This document shows, in pieces, positions 9,130 through 19,313 of a stretch of DNA of 64,000 bases. A model generated the notes under the pieces. The model was not told the origin of the DNA. It saw only the letters and a program-made list of their open reading frames with translations, and searched no databases. Source of the stretch: Pseudomonas sp. PD9R. Lineage in GTDB: Bacteria; Pseudomonadota; Gammaproteobacteria; Pseudomonadales; Pseudomonadaceae. The DNA is taken from assembly GCF_019200975.1 (NCBI RefSeq), contig NZ_JAHTMR010000002.1, positions 124,001-188,000 on the forward strand, written 5' to 3'. Positions within the stretch are counted from its first letter, which is position 1. Each line of letters opens with the position of its first letter. Made by a program: the position numbers and the translations under genes.

Positions 9130-9951
9130 TTAAGGCTGAAACGCGCCGATAAAAATCGCCGGGTCCACCCGAGCATCATTCAGGCTGATGTTCCAGTGCA
9201 TATGCGGCCCGGTCGCCCGACCGGTCGAACCGACCTTGCCCACCACTCCGCCGCGAGCCAGTTGCTGGCCGACCTTCACGTCGATTTTCGACATATGGCA
9301 GAACATGCTGATGAAGCCTTGCCCATGGTCGACAAAGACCGTATTGCCATTGAAAAAGTAGTTACCGATCAGAATCACTTTGCCGGCGGCCGGGGTCTTG
9401 ATTGGCGTGCCCGCAGGCACGGCGAAATCCAGGCCCGCGTGAGGATTACGCTCTTCACCATTGAAGAAGCGACGCACACCGAACTTGCTCGACAGCGGGC
9501 CATTGACCGGTTTGTCCAGCAGCAGGTTGCTCGGGGTGTTCGGGCTGAACGTGCGGTAGGCCGCAATCTGCTCGGCCAGCTCACCCTCGATGCGCTTGAG
9601 ATTCTCCGGGTCTGGATTGACCTGCTGCGTGTTCTTCAGGGTGATGCGCTGTTCCGGGTATTTCTTGTTGCCGACGCTGAAGTTCAGGTTGCGTCCGCCA
9701 CTGGTGATGGACTGCGTGCCCGGCTTGACCGTCAACGGCACGCCAACGATGGCCAGCCAGTTGTCCTGTTCCTTGACCACCAACACGGGTTTGCCCTGAT
9801 AACTGGCTTTCGGCGCTTGCGCCGAAGCGCCCAGATCCACTACTGCCACACCGCCCGGCACCGGTTTGTTCAACAGGCGAGTGATGTAACTGTCGGCGTG
9901 GGCGTTGAAGGTCAGGCACAGCAACAGCAACGAAGCAAAAAAACGCGGCAT
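9130..9951 (-). CDS. M23-family (LytM-type) peptidase, secreted
   Basis: This 273-residue protein has a cleavable signal peptide (about residues 1-19, ending NAHA). It has an N-terminal beta-rich region and a C-terminal M23 zinc endopeptidase domain. The metal ligands are present: H171 and D175 in HAGLD, and H252 in HMHW, with H250 as the general-base histidine, so it should be catalytically active and cut peptidoglycan cross-links in the periplasm. The coding sequence starts only 3 bases after the end of xseA on the same strand, so the two are probably transcribed together. The exact substrate cannot be read from sequence. Confidence 0.92.
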   Translation of the reverse strand: MPRFFASLLLLCLTFNAHADSYITRLLNKPVPGGVAVVDLGASAQAPKASYQGKPVLVVKEQDNWLAIVGVPLTVKPGTQSITSGGRNLNFSVGNKKYPEQRITLKNTQQVNPDPENLKRIEGELAEQIAAYRTFSPNTPSNLLLDKPVNGPLSSKFGVRRFFNGEERNPHAGLDFAVPAGTPIKTPAAGKVILIGNYFFNGNTVFVDHGQGFISMFCHMSKIDVKVGQQLARGGVVGKVGSTGRATGPHMHWNISLNDARVDPAIFIGAFQP

Positions 9952-9954
9952 GGA

Positions 9955-11334
9955 TCAATCCAGTAGAGAAGGGGTGACGGGCGTCAGGTGATTGTCTTCG
10001 ACCCGCACTTGGAGTTCGCCTTCGCCCAGTTTGGCTTTCAGGCGTTGCCCGTTGTGGGTTTGCGCGGCACTGCGAATCGCGTTGCCGCGCTCGTCGAGCA
10101 GGATGCTGTAACCCCGGCCGAGGGTCGCCAAGGGGCTGACCACATGCAGCGTCTGCATCTGACTTTGCAGTTGCAGGCGACGGCTTTTCAGTCCTTCGCG
10201 GATGGCGCGGGGCAAGCGTTCGGCGAGGCTGTCGAGGCGTTGACGCAGCATTGCCAGTTGCTTGCCGGGATGTTGCGCGGCCAGGCGGGTTTCCAGACGA
10301 ATCAGTCGTTCACGGCGAGTATTAAGGCTGCGCTCGAAGGCGCGGCGCATGCGCATGTCCAGATCATCCAGGCGCTGCGCTTGCTGGCGCAGGCGTTCAC
10401 CGGGATGGCGCAGGCGGCGGGAGATGCCTTCCAGACGCAGGCGGTCGCGCATCAAACGGTCGCGCATGCGCATCACCAGCCGCCGATGCAGGCTTTCGAC
10501 CCGGCGCACCAGATCGCTGGAATCGGGCGCCAGCAGTTCGGCTGCGGCGGACGGAGTCGGGGCGCGCACGTCGGCGACAAAGTCGCTGATCGAGACATCG
10601 GTTTCATGACCGACGGCACTGACAATTGGCGTCACACAGGCATCCACGGCACGGGCCACGGCTTCTTCGTTGAAGCACCAGAGGTCCTCCAGCGAACCGC
10701 CGCCACGGGCGAGGATCAGGGCATCGAAACCACGGGCATCCGCCAGTTTCAACGCGCGGACAATCTGCGCAGTGGCCTCGCGGCCCTGAACGGCTGTGGG
10801 GATCAGCGTCAGTTGTATCTGCGGTGCGCGGCGGCGGAATACGCTGATGATGTCGCGAATCACCGCGCCGGTTGGCGAGCTGATGATGCCAATGCGTTGC
10901 GGGTGCGCGGGCAGCGGCACTTTGCGTTCAGCACTGAACAGGCCCTCGGCGCTGAGCTTTTCCTTGAGGGCGTCGAAGGCCAGGCGCAAAGCACCATCGC
11001 CGGCGGGTTCCACAGTGTCGAGGATCAACTGGTAATCGCCACGGCCCTCGAACAGCGAGACCTTGCCACGCACCTTGACCGCGAGGCCGTCCTTCAACGC
11101 CTGGCGCACCCGCGCCGCGTTCTGCCGGAACAACGCGCAACGCACTTGGGCGCCGCTGTCCTTGAGGGTGAAATACACATGACCCGACGCCGGACGGGCG
11201 AGGTTGGAGATTTCGCCTTCTACCCAGATGTTGCTGAACACGTCTTCGAGCAACACCCGCGCGCGGCCGTTGAGCTGGCTGACAGTCAGGACTTCGCGGT
11301 CCAGGCCGAGTCTTGCAAAGGGATCTTTAATCAT
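9955..11334 (-). CDS. xseA: Exodeoxyribonuclease VII large subunit
   Basis: This 459-residue large subunit of exonuclease VII degrades single-stranded DNA with the XseB small subunit (not in this window). It has an N-terminal OB fold (VWVEGEISNLARPASGHVYF-type segment), the central catalytic domain (GIISSPTGAVIRDI, ARGGGSLEDLW, SAVGHETDVSISDFVADVRAPTPSAAAEL) and a long C-terminal coiled coil. The start MIKDPFARLGLD at 11334 is the usual family start; MRPMIKD would add three residues. A REP pair lies directly upstream, and the gene runs into the M23 gene with a 3-base gap. Confidence 0.96.
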   Translation of the reverse strand: MIKDPFARLGLDREVLTVSQLNGRARVLLEDVFSNIWVEGEISNLARPASGHVYFTLKDSGAQVRCALFRQNAARVRQALKDGLAVKVRGKVSLFEGRGDYQLILDTVEPAGDGALRLAFDALKEKLSAEGLFSAERKVPLPAHPQRIGIISSPTGAVIRDIISVFRRRAPQIQLTLIPTAVQGREATAQIVRALKLADARGFDALILARGGGSLEDLWCFNEEAVARAVDACVTPIVSAVGHETDVSISDFVADVRAPTPSAAAELLAPDSSDLVRRVESLHRRLVMRMRDRLMRDRLRLEGISRRLRHPGERLRQQAQRLDDLDMRMRRAFERSLNTRRERLIRLETRLAAQHPGKQLAMLRQRLDSLAERLPRAIREGLKSRRLQLQSQMQTLHVVSPLATLGRGYSILLDERGNAIRSAAQTHNGQRLKAKLGEGELQVRVEDNHLTPVTPSLLD

Positions 11335-11378
11335 GGGGCGCATGATAAAGGCATTCTCCAGCCGAATGCACGATCCCT

Positions 11379-11458
11379 TGTAGGAGCTGCCGAAGGCTGC
11401 GATCTTTTGATCTTAAAAAACAAAATCAAAAGATCGCAGCCTTCGGCAGCTCCTACAG
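11379..11458. repeat. REP pair, GCTGCCG family (R5)
   Basis: Nearly perfect inverted pair TGTAGGAGCTGCCGAAGGCT ... CCTTCGGCAGCTCCTACAG in the divergent xseA/TSUP gap. It ends 12 bases before the TSUP start codon, so it fills the place where that gene's promoter or leader would be. Confidence 0.92.
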
Positions 11459-11470
11459 GGATTGAGTGAA

Positions 11471-12235
11471 ATGTTGGTTGATTTGTTGGGTCAATGGGAT
11501 TTTGGTGCGGTGGGGTGGACGGTAATCGGTGCGGGGATCGCACTGGCTTACATTGTGTTCGGCATCGCAGGCTTCGGCACTGCGTTGGTGGCCGGACCGA
11601 TTCTGATCCTGTTCATGCCGTTATCGAAAATCGTGCCGTTGCTGGTGCTGCTGGATTTCGTCGCAGCCTTCGGCAATCTGTTGCCCTCGCGCCGTGATGT
11701 TGCGAAACCGGAGCTGATGCGCCTGCTGCCGTGCATGGCCGTAGGGTGCACGCTGGGCGTGATTTTCCTGCTGAACCTGAAGTCCGACCTGTTGCTGCTG
11801 TTGATGGGGCTGTTTATCAGCGCCTATGCGATTTACAGCCTGTGGATAAAAACCCGCCCGGAACAATTGTCCGCCACATGGGCAGTGCCGATGGGCACCG
11901 TGGGCGGGATGTTCGGCGCGTTGTTTGGTAGTGGCGGATTTTTATATGCGATTTATCTGAACAGTCGGCTGCCCAAGGAAGAAGCCCGGGCGACGCAAAG
12001 CGCGCTGATCAGTTGCAGCACCGTGGTGCGTTTGAGTTTGTTTGCTATCGCAGGTGTATATGCCGAGTTGCCATTGCTGGTATTGGCACTGTGCCTGTCA
12101 CCAGCCATGGCGCTGGGGTTGTGGATTGGCCGACGTTTGACTATGCGGCTGTCCCGGGAAGCGTTTGTGCGATTGGTGACGTGGTTGGTGCTCGCCAGCG
12201 GGATCGCCTTGATCGGGCGTTACCTCAGCACCTGA
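11471..12235 (+). CDS. TSUP-family (TauE/SafE) membrane transporter
   Basis: This 254-residue inner-membrane protein has about eight hydrophobic segments and the TSUP signature GxxxG-rich repeats (IVFGIAGFGTALVAGPIL near the N-terminus, MFGALFGSGGFLYAIYL in the second half). Members export or import small organic anions such as sulfite, sulfoacetate and taurine-related compounds; the substrate here is unknown. Start ATG 11471 gives a first residue 12 bases after a REP pair, with only GAGTGA as a ribosome-binding site. In-frame TTG 11462 is an alternative. It sits alone between xseA (divergent) and the holC neighbour (convergent). Confidence 0.88.
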   Translation: MLVDLLGQWDFGAVGWTVIGAGIALAYIVFGIAGFGTALVAGPILILFMPLSKIVPLLVLLDFVAAFGNLLPSRRDVAKPELMRLLPCMAVGCTLGVIFLLNLKSDLLLLLMGLFISAYAIYSLWIKTRPEQLSATWAVPMGTVGGMFGALFGSGGFLYAIYLNSRLPKEEARATQSALISCSTVVRLSLFAIAGVYAELPLLVLALCLSPAMALGLWIGRRLTMRLSREAFVRLVTWLVLASGIALIGRYLST

Positions 12236-12263
12236 TCGGATCGCAGGAGAGTTTTTTGCTCTT

Positions 12264-12331
12264 CGCAGGAGCCAGGCTTGCCGGCGAAGGGGCCCTTGAG
12301 ATCGCCTTCGCGGGCAAGCCTCGCTCCTACA
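12264..12331. repeat. REP pair, GCCTTCGCGGGCAAG family (R6)
   Basis: Inverted pair GCAGGAGCCAGGCTTGCCGG ... CGCGGGCAAGCCTCGCTCCT between convergent TSUP and the holC neighbour. The first arm is diverged (GCAGGAGCCAGG). Confidence 0.85.
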
Positions 12332-12368
12332 AAAAGCAATTTAAGCGTGTCATAGCGTCGCGGAGAAA

Positions 12369-12770
12369 TCAGTCGTTGTACTGACTCAACAACCGTTCCA
12401 TCCGTGCACTGAGGCGGCGCTTGATTTCGGTTTCGATGTGCGGCGCGAAGTCGTCGATCACGTCCTGCATGATCAGTTGCGCGGCGGCGCGCAGTTCGCT
12501 GTCGAGGTAGAGCAGGGCGTCGGCGTTCTTGCTGGCGCTCGGCGCCGGTTCGGCGGCGGGTGCCGTGGCGTGCATTTGAGGTTTCGGCTCGACGGTGGGC
12601 GAAGGCTCGCTGACGGTGTCGAACAGCATCGGAATCTGTTCCTGATCACCGTCTTCGACCGTGTCGGTCAGCAGGGGTGGTTGCAGGTTGTCATCGCCGA
12701 GCAGTTGGCGGATCGACTCAAGGTCGTCCAGCAGGTGCGCGGACTGTTGCAGCGGTTTTGGAGTGTCCAT
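12369..12770 (-). CDS. Conserved protein downstream of holC, 133 aa
   Basis: This acidic protein has a low-complexity middle rich in proline and alanine (about residues 50-80) and a C-terminal helical segment with DALLYLDSELRAAAQLIMQDVIDDFAPHIE-type sequence ending MERLLSQYND. I recognise it as the Pseudomonas protein encoded just after holC (PA3833-like, as I remember) but know no function. It starts 8 bases after the holC stop, so it is part of the pepA-holC transcription unit. In P. aeruginosa and P. putida valS follows, as I remember; here a REP pair and an unrelated transporter gene follow instead. No signal peptide or membrane segment. Confidence 0.8.
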   Translation of the reverse strand: MDTPKPLQQSAHLLDDLESIRQLLGDDNLQPPLLTDTVEDGDQEQIPMLFDTVSEPSPTVEPKPQMHATAPAAEPAPSASKNADALLYLDSELRAAAQLIMQDVIDDFAPHIETEIKRRLSARMERLLSQYND

Positions 12771-12778
12771 CGGAATGC

Positions 12779-13207
12779 TCAGAGTCGCTGTAAACGGTGA
12801 TCTTGCAGAGGATAGCCCTGTTCGCGGTAGAAACGGAAACTCTCCCGCGCGGCCTGTCGAATCGCCGGGTCTTCGACCACCACTTCTGCCACCCGGGCAA
12901 AACGCTGGGCAAAGGCCGGTACTTTCAGGTCGAGATTGACCAGCAAATCCTGATGCTGACCGCAGTCATCGCCAAGCCCCAGGACGATCAGGCTGTCCGG
13001 TTCGCTTTCGGCGGGACCGTGGGGCACGAAGCTTTCGCCCTTGAAAGCCCACAGGCGCGCATCGAGATCGTCACGCTGGGCGGTATCGCTGCAATGCAGG
13101 TAGACGCGGTGGCCCATGCGCCAGGCTTTTTCGGTGAGCTTGCAGGCAAAATCCAGGCGTGCCGAAGGATCGGCGCTGGGCAGGATATAGAAGTCGACTT
13201 TGGTCAT
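12779..13207 (-). CDS. holC: DNA polymerase III subunit chi
   Basis: This 142-residue chi subunit of the DNA polymerase III clamp loader links the replisome to single-strand-binding protein. The family start MTKVDFYILPSADPSARLDFACKL and the segments RVYLHCSD, LWAFKGESFVPH and QRFARVAEVV are typical. Size matches the family (about 140-150 aa). It lies 60 bases downstream of pepA on the same strand, and the gap is filled by a 13-bp-stem hairpin (13222-13257) that may set the ratio of pepA to holC messages. Confidence 0.94.
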   Translation of the reverse strand: MTKVDFYILPSADPSARLDFACKLTEKAWRMGHRVYLHCSDTAQRDDLDARLWAFKGESFVPHGPAESEPDSLIVLGLGDDCGQHQDLLVNLDLKVPAFAQRFARVAEVVVEDPAIRQAARESFRFYREQGYPLQDHRLQRL

Positions 13208-13221
13208 TGCGGTTCCTGATA

Positions 13222-13257
13222 TTCAAATGGCGTCACCCTGAAGCGACGCCATTTGAA
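13222..13257 (-). other. Long perfect hairpin between pepA and holC
   Basis: TTCAAATGGCGTC and GACGCCATTTGAA form a 13-bp perfect stem with a 10-base loop. Neither strand has a U-tract after it, so it is more likely an mRNA-stabilising or processing element than a terminator. It is unrelated to the REP families in the window. Confidence 0.75.
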
Positions 13258-13267
13258 GTCATCGGTT

Positions 13268-14788
<1,521 letters not shown>

Positions 14789-14910
14789 CTAGCGCTCGAC
14801 AGTGGGTGCGCGGCGCTTGCGTATAAATAGATAGGCGCCGGTACCGACCGGCGACGAAGGCCGCAGTTTGAACCCCGCTACCGGCGGCTGACAACCCTCG
14901 GTTGTACGAT

Positions 14911-15024
14911 TGTAGGGGCGAGCTTGCTCGCGAAGAACCTGAGATCGCCGCGGGGTTTCAGGCTTTGCGCGTTATCGTTGACGACATCGTCGGATCGCCG
15001 CCGGGAGCAAGCACGCTCCTGCAG
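14911..15024. repeat. REP pair, GCGAGC family, diverged (R7)
   Basis: The left arm TGTAGGGGCGAGCTTGCTCG is good. The right arm is changed to GGGAGCAAGCACGCTCCTGCAG with insertions, so the pairing is imperfect. Confidence 0.75.
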
Positions 15025-15044
15025 GCGCCTCCATGCATTGCGCA

Positions 15045-15073
15045 GTGACAGGCGCATCCAATCACAGGATAAT
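15045..15073 (+). promoter_or_regulatory. lptF: Sigma-70-type promoter for lptF-lptG
   Basis: GTGACA and GATAAT are separated by exactly 17 bases, each one mismatch from consensus. They stand about 90 bases before the lptF start. Confidence 0.65.
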
Positions 15074-15164
15074 GCGCCATCTTTTTCGGCGGCTCTGCCT
15101 TGCGGGCTGTCTGATATGTTTGCTTGTTTGGCCGCCTTAGCCTGACAGCCCTGGAGTGTCTGGT

Positions 15165-16283
15165 TTGATCGTCTTCCGTTATCTATCCCGCGAAGTCCTG
15201 TTGACCTTGAGCGCCGTCAGCGCCGTGCTGCTGGTCATCATCATGAGCGGACGCTTCATCAAATACCTCGCCCAGGCAGCTTCGGGCCTTCTCGATCCGG
15301 GCTCATTGTTCCTGATCATGGGCTTCCGTCTCCCGGGGTTCATGCAACTGATCCTGCCATTGGGACTGTTCCTGGGGATTCTGTTGGCGTACGGCCGCCT
15401 GTACCTCGAAAGTGAAATGACCGTACTGTCGGCCACCGGCATGAGCCAGCAACGCCTGTTTTGCATGACGATGTTCCCGGCCACGCTGGTTGCACTGGTC
15501 GTCGCATGGTTGAGCCTGAGCCTGGCGCCGCAAGGTGCCAACCAGTTTCAGTTGCTGTTGAACAAGCAGGATGCCCTGACCGAGTTCGATACCCTGGAGC
15601 CTGGTCGTTTCCAGGCTCTGCGTGACGGCACCCGGGTGACCTACACCGAACAATTGTCGGATGACCGCATTAATCTGGCCGGTGTATTCATTTCGCAAAA
15701 AAACATCAATTCCGACAATAAGGATCGCGGGATCTCTGTACTGGTGGCTGAAAAGGGCCGTCAGGAAATCCGCCCCGACGGCAACCGCTACCTGATTCTC
15801 GACAATGGCTATCGCTACGACGGCAATCCGGGGCAAGCCGACTATCGCGCGATCAAGTACGACGAGTACGGCGTGCTGCTGCCCAAGCCGGACGTCAGCG
15901 ACGAAGTCACCGACCGCGATGCGATGACCACCGCGTCCTTGCTGGGCAGCGATGACATCCGCTCGCGCACCGAGCTGCAATGGCGGATTTCCTTGCCAAT
16001 ACTGGTGTTTATCGTGACCTTGATGGCGGTGCCGCTGGCTCGGGTCAATCCACGCCAGGGTCGGTTCCTCAAGCTGCTGCCGGCGATTCTTCTTTATATG
16101 GCTTACCTGACTATCCTGATTGCCGCTCGCGGCGCCCTCGAAAAGGGCAAGATTCCAGCGGCGCTTGGTTTGTGGTGGGTGCACGGACTGTTCCTGGCGA
16201 TTGGCCTGGGGCTGCTTTATTGGGAACCTTTTCGCTTGAAGATGGCGAGTCGCCGCAGTGCGCTGGAGGTGGCCCGTGGTTAA
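15165..16283 (+). CDS. lptF: LPS export ABC transporter permease LptF
   Basis: This 372-residue inner-membrane permease of the LptB2FG complex extracts lipopolysaccharide from the membrane and passes it to LptC. Six membrane segments are visible, three N-terminal and three C-terminal, around a periplasmic beta-jellyroll (about residues 120-260). I chose TTG 15165, giving the usual start (M)IVFRYLSREVLLTL, because GGAG stands 8 bases upstream; GTG 15156 would overlap that site. The stop overlaps the lptG start by 8 bases. A sigma-70 promoter lies about 90 bases upstream. Confidence 0.93.
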   Translation: MIVFRYLSREVLLTLSAVSAVLLVIIMSGRFIKYLAQAASGLLDPGSLFLIMGFRLPGFMQLILPLGLFLGILLAYGRLYLESEMTVLSATGMSQQRLFCMTMFPATLVALVVAWLSLSLAPQGANQFQLLLNKQDALTEFDTLEPGRFQALRDGTRVTYTEQLSDDRINLAGVFISQKNINSDNKDRGISVLVAEKGRQEIRPDGNRYLILDNGYRYDGNPGQADYRAIKYDEYGVLLPKPDVSDEVTDRDAMTTASLLGSDDIRSRTELQWRISLPILVFIVTLMAVPLARVNPRQGRFLKLLPAILLYMAYLTILIAARGALEKGKIPAALGLWWVHGLFLAIGLGLLYWEPFRLKMASRRSALEVARG

Positions 16284-17337
16284 GCTCGACCGCTACATTG
16301 GTAGCAGCGTGTTCATGGCGATCCTGGCGGTACTGGGGATCATTCTGGGGCTGGCAACGTTGTTTGCGTTTATCGATGAGATGGGCGAGATCAGCGATAC
16401 CTACACCCTGTCCGATGTCGCGAGCTACGTACTGCTGACGGCACCACGGCGCCTGTATGACATGCTGCCGATGGCAGCGCTGATCGGTTGCCTGATTGGC
16501 CTCGGCAGTCTGGCCAGCAACAGCGAGCTGACCATCATGCGCGCTGCCGGCGTGTCGATCGGCCGGATCGTCTGGGCCGTCATGAAGCCGATGCTGATCC
16601 TGATGGCGGTGGGTGTGTTGATCGGTGAGTACGTCGCGCCGGTGACTGAAAGCACTGCGGCGGCCAATCGCTCGCTGGCCCAGGGCAGCGGCGATGCGCA
16701 GAGTGCCAAGCACGGTTTGTGGCACCGTCAGGGGGACGAGTTCATTCACGTCAACTCCGTGCAGCCCAACGGCCTGCTGTATGGCGTGACTCGTTATCAC
16801 TTCGACAAAGAGCGCCACATGTTGTCGGCGAGCTTCGCCAAGCGCGCGGAGTTCGAGAAGGATTACTGGCAGTTGAACGACGTGACGACCACGCTGTTCC
16901 ATGAAAAGAGCACTGAAGTGGTCACCACCCCGTCCGAACGCTGGGACGTGGCGCTGAGCCCGCAGCTGCTGAGCACTGTGGTCATGGCGCCCGAGTCGCT
17001 GTCGATCACCGGGTTGTGGGGTTATATCCACTACCTGGCTGATCAGGGCTTGAACAATGGCCGTTACTGGCTGGCATTTTGGGTCAAGGTGTTGCAGCCG
17101 TTGGTCACCGCTGCATTGGTGCTGATGGCGATTTCCTTCATCTTCGGTCCGTTGCGTTCGGTGACCCTCGGCCAGCGGGTATTTACCGGCGTGCTGGTGG
17201 GTTTCACCTTCCGCATCGCCCAGGATTTGCTGGGGCCTTCGAGCCTGGTATTTGGCTTCTCGCCGCTGTTTGCGGTGCTGGTGCCGGCCGGAATTTGCGC
17301 CCTGGCAGGGGTCTGGCTGCTGCGTCGCGCCGGCTGA
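16276..17337 (+). CDS. lptG: LPS export ABC transporter permease LptG
   Basis: This 353-residue partner permease of LptF in the LptB2FG transporter has the same layout: three membrane helices, a periplasmic jellyroll, and three membrane helices. The start GTG 16276 gives (M)VKLDRYIGSSVFMAILAVLG, the family N-terminus, with GGAGG seven bases upstream inside lptF. The overlap with lptF indicates coupled synthesis of the two subunits. A strong terminator follows at 17368, ending the two-gene unit; lptA, lptB and lptC are not in this window. Confidence 0.94.
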   Translation: MVKLDRYIGSSVFMAILAVLGIILGLATLFAFIDEMGEISDTYTLSDVASYVLLTAPRRLYDMLPMAALIGCLIGLGSLASNSELTIMRAAGVSIGRIVWAVMKPMLILMAVGVLIGEYVAPVTESTAAANRSLAQGSGDAQSAKHGLWHRQGDEFIHVNSVQPNGLLYGVTRYHFDKERHMLSASFAKRAEFEKDYWQLNDVTTTLFHEKSTEVVTTPSERWDVALSPQLLSTVVMAPESLSITGLWGYIHYLADQGLNNGRYWLAFWVKVLQPLVTAALVLMAISFIFGPLRSVTLGQRVFTGVLVGFTFRIAQDLLGPSSLVFGFSPLFAVLVPAGICALAGVWLLRRAG

Positions 17338-17367
17338 TGGCAGGGGATTCCCGGCTTAACTGGTCAT

Positions 17368-17402
17368 AAAAAACGCCCCTGTCGCAAGACCGGGGCGTTT
17401 TT
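17368..17402 (+). terminator. Terminator after lptG
   Basis: Stem AACGCCCC / CGGGGCGTT with an 11-base loop, preceded by A-run and followed by TTTTT. Confidence 0.9.
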
Positions 17403-17426
17403 GTACTGGCCGTCTGACCTGCGAAC

Positions 17427-17456
17427 GTGACGCTTGCGCCGTGGATCAGGTACAAT
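17427..17456 (+). promoter_or_regulatory. lepA: Possible lepA promoter
   Basis: TACAAT at 17451-17456 is a good -10. The -35 candidate GTGACG, 18 bases upstream, is weak. It lies between the lptG terminator and the lepA start. Confidence 0.4.
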
Positions 17457-17508
17457 TCCCGGCTATTTTTCGGCGGGCTATGCCTGCAGCCTTTTTGAGT
17501 GTTGATCC

Positions 17509-19308
17509 GTGAGTGATTTGAGTCATATCCGCAATTTCTCCATCATCGCCCACATTGACCATGGCAAGTCGACGCTGGCCGATCGCTTCATCCAGATGTG
17601 TGGCGGCCTGGCCGAGCGCGAGATGGAAGCCCAGGTGCTCGACTCCATGGACCTTGAGCGTGAGCGCGGGATCACCATCAAGGCTCACAGCGTTACTCTG
17701 TATTACAAAGCCCAAGATGGTATCAACTATCAGCTGAACTTCATTGACACCCCTGGCCACGTTGACTTCACCTACGAAGTCAGCCGTTCGCTGGCGGCCT
17801 GTGAAGGTGCGCTGCTGGTGGTCGATGCCGGTCAAGGTGTTGAAGCTCAGTCGGTAGCCAACTGCTACACGGCGATCGAGCAGGGCCTGGAAGTGATGCC
17901 GGTGCTGAACAAGATCGACCTGCCACAGGCCGATCCGGACCGCGTCAAAGAAGAAATCGAAAAAATCATCGGCATCGATGCCACCGATGCGGTCGAGTGC
18001 AGTGCCAAAACCGGTCTGGGCGTCGATCAAGTTCTTGAGCGACTGGTCGCCACCATTCCGGCACCAACCGGCAACTACGAAGATCCGCTGCAAGCGTTGA
18101 TCATCGACTCCTGGTTCGACAACTACCTGGGCGTTGTCTCCCTGGTACGCGTACGCCACGGCCGTGTGAAGAAGGGCGACAAGATTCTGGTCAAATCCAC
18201 CGGCAAGATCCACCTGGTGGACAGCGTCGGTGTCTTCAACCCGAAACACACCGCTACCGTTGACCTGAAGGCCGGTGAAGTAGGCTTCATCATCGCCGGT
18301 ATCAAGGACATTCACGGTGCGCCAGTGGGCGATACCCTGACCCTGAGCTCGACGCCAGACGTCGACGTGCTGCCGGGTTTCAAACGCATTCAGCCGCAGG
18401 TGTATGCCGGCCTGTTCCCGGTCAGCTCCGACGACTTCGAAGATTTCCGTGAAGCGCTGCAAAAGCTCACCCTGAACGACTCGTCGTTGCAATACACCCC
18501 GGAAAGCTCCGACGCCCTGGGCTTCGGCTTCCGCTGCGGGTTCCTCGGCATGCTGCACATGGAAATCATCCAGGAGCGCCTGGAGCGCGAGTACGACCTG
18601 GACCTGATCACCACGGCACCGACGGTAATCTTCGAGTTGCTGCTCAAGACCGGCGAGACGATCTACGTCGATAACCCGTCGAAACTGCCGGACCTGTCTT
18701 CCATCGAAGACATGCGCGAGCCGATCGTGCGGGCCAATATTCTTGTGCCGCAAGAGCACCTGGGCAACGTCATTACCCTGTGCATCGAAAAGCGTGGCGT
18801 GCAGCACGACATGCTGTTCCTCGGTTCCCAGGTTCAAGTGACCTATGACTTGCCGATGAACGAAGTGGTCCTGGACTTCTTTGACCGTCTGAAATCCACC
18901 AGTCGCGGCTATGCTTCGCTGGATTACCACTTCGATCGTTACCAGTCGGCTAGTCTGGTGAAACTGGACGTGCTGATCAACGGTGACAAGGTCGACGCCC
19001 TGGCGCTGATCGTGCACCGTGACAATGCGCACTACAAAGGTCGCCAGTTGACCGAGAAGATGAAAGAACTGATTCCGCGGCAGATGTTCGACGTGGCAAT
19101 CCAGGCCGCCATTGGCGGGCAGATTGTGGCGCGTACAACCGTCAAGGCGCTCAGAAAGAACGTATTGGCCAAATGCTACGGCGGTGACGTCAGCCGTAAG
19201 AAGAAGCTGCTGGAAAAGCAAAAGGCCGGTAAAAAACGCATGAAGCAAGTCGGTAACGTGGAAATTCCACAAGAAGCCTTCCTTGCAGTGCTCAGGTTGG
19301 ATAGTTAG
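17509..19308 (+). CDS. lepA: Elongation factor 4 (LepA)
   Basis: This 599-residue translational GTPase acts on the ribosome in initiation or back-translocation. G motifs are intact: G1 AHIDHGKS, G2 RGITIK, G3 DTPGHVDF, G4 NKIDLP. Domain II, EF-G-like domains and the LepA-specific C-terminal domain (ending [17 protein letters not shown]) follow. Start GTG 17509 gives [19 protein letters not shown], the family start. It is followed after 5 bases by lepB. In the Pseudomonas genomes I know lepA follows algU-mucA-mucB-mucD; here it follows lptG and a terminator. Confidence 0.97.
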   Translation: MSDLSHIRNFSIIAHIDHGKSTLADRFIQMCGGLAEREMEAQVLDSMDLERERGITIKAHSVTLYYKAQDGINYQLNFIDTPGHVDFTYEVSRSLAACEGALLVVDAGQGVEAQSVANCYTAIEQGLEVMPVLNKIDLPQADPDRVKEEIEKIIGIDATDAVECSAKTGLGVDQVLERLVATIPAPTGNYEDPLQALIIDSWFDNYLGVVSLVRVRHGRVKKGDKILVKSTGKIHLVDSVGVFNPKHTATVDLKAGEVGFIIAGIKDIHGAPVGDTLTLSSTPDVDVLPGFKRIQPQVYAGLFPVSSDDFEDFREALQKLTLNDSSLQYTPESSDALGFGFRCGFLGMLHMEIIQERLEREYDLDLITTAPTVIFELLLKTGETIYVDNPSKLPDLSSIEDMREPIVRANILVPQEHLGNVITLCIEKRGVQHDMLFLGSQVQVTYDLPMNEVVLDFFDRLKSTSRGYASLDYHFDRYQSASLVKLDVLINGDKVDALALIVHRDNAHYKGRQLTEKMKELIPRQMFDVAIQAAIGGQIVARTTVKALRKNVLAKCYGGDVSRKKKLLEKQKAGKKRMKQVGNVEIPQEAFLAVLRLDS

Positions 19309-19313
19309 GTCCT

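Noticed and set aside
17446..19272. 608-codon frame opposite lepA, and similar long frames opposite leuA, guaA, gcd and xseA
   Set aside because: These are antisense shadows caused by high GC at third codon positions; the sense genes have clear family motifs.
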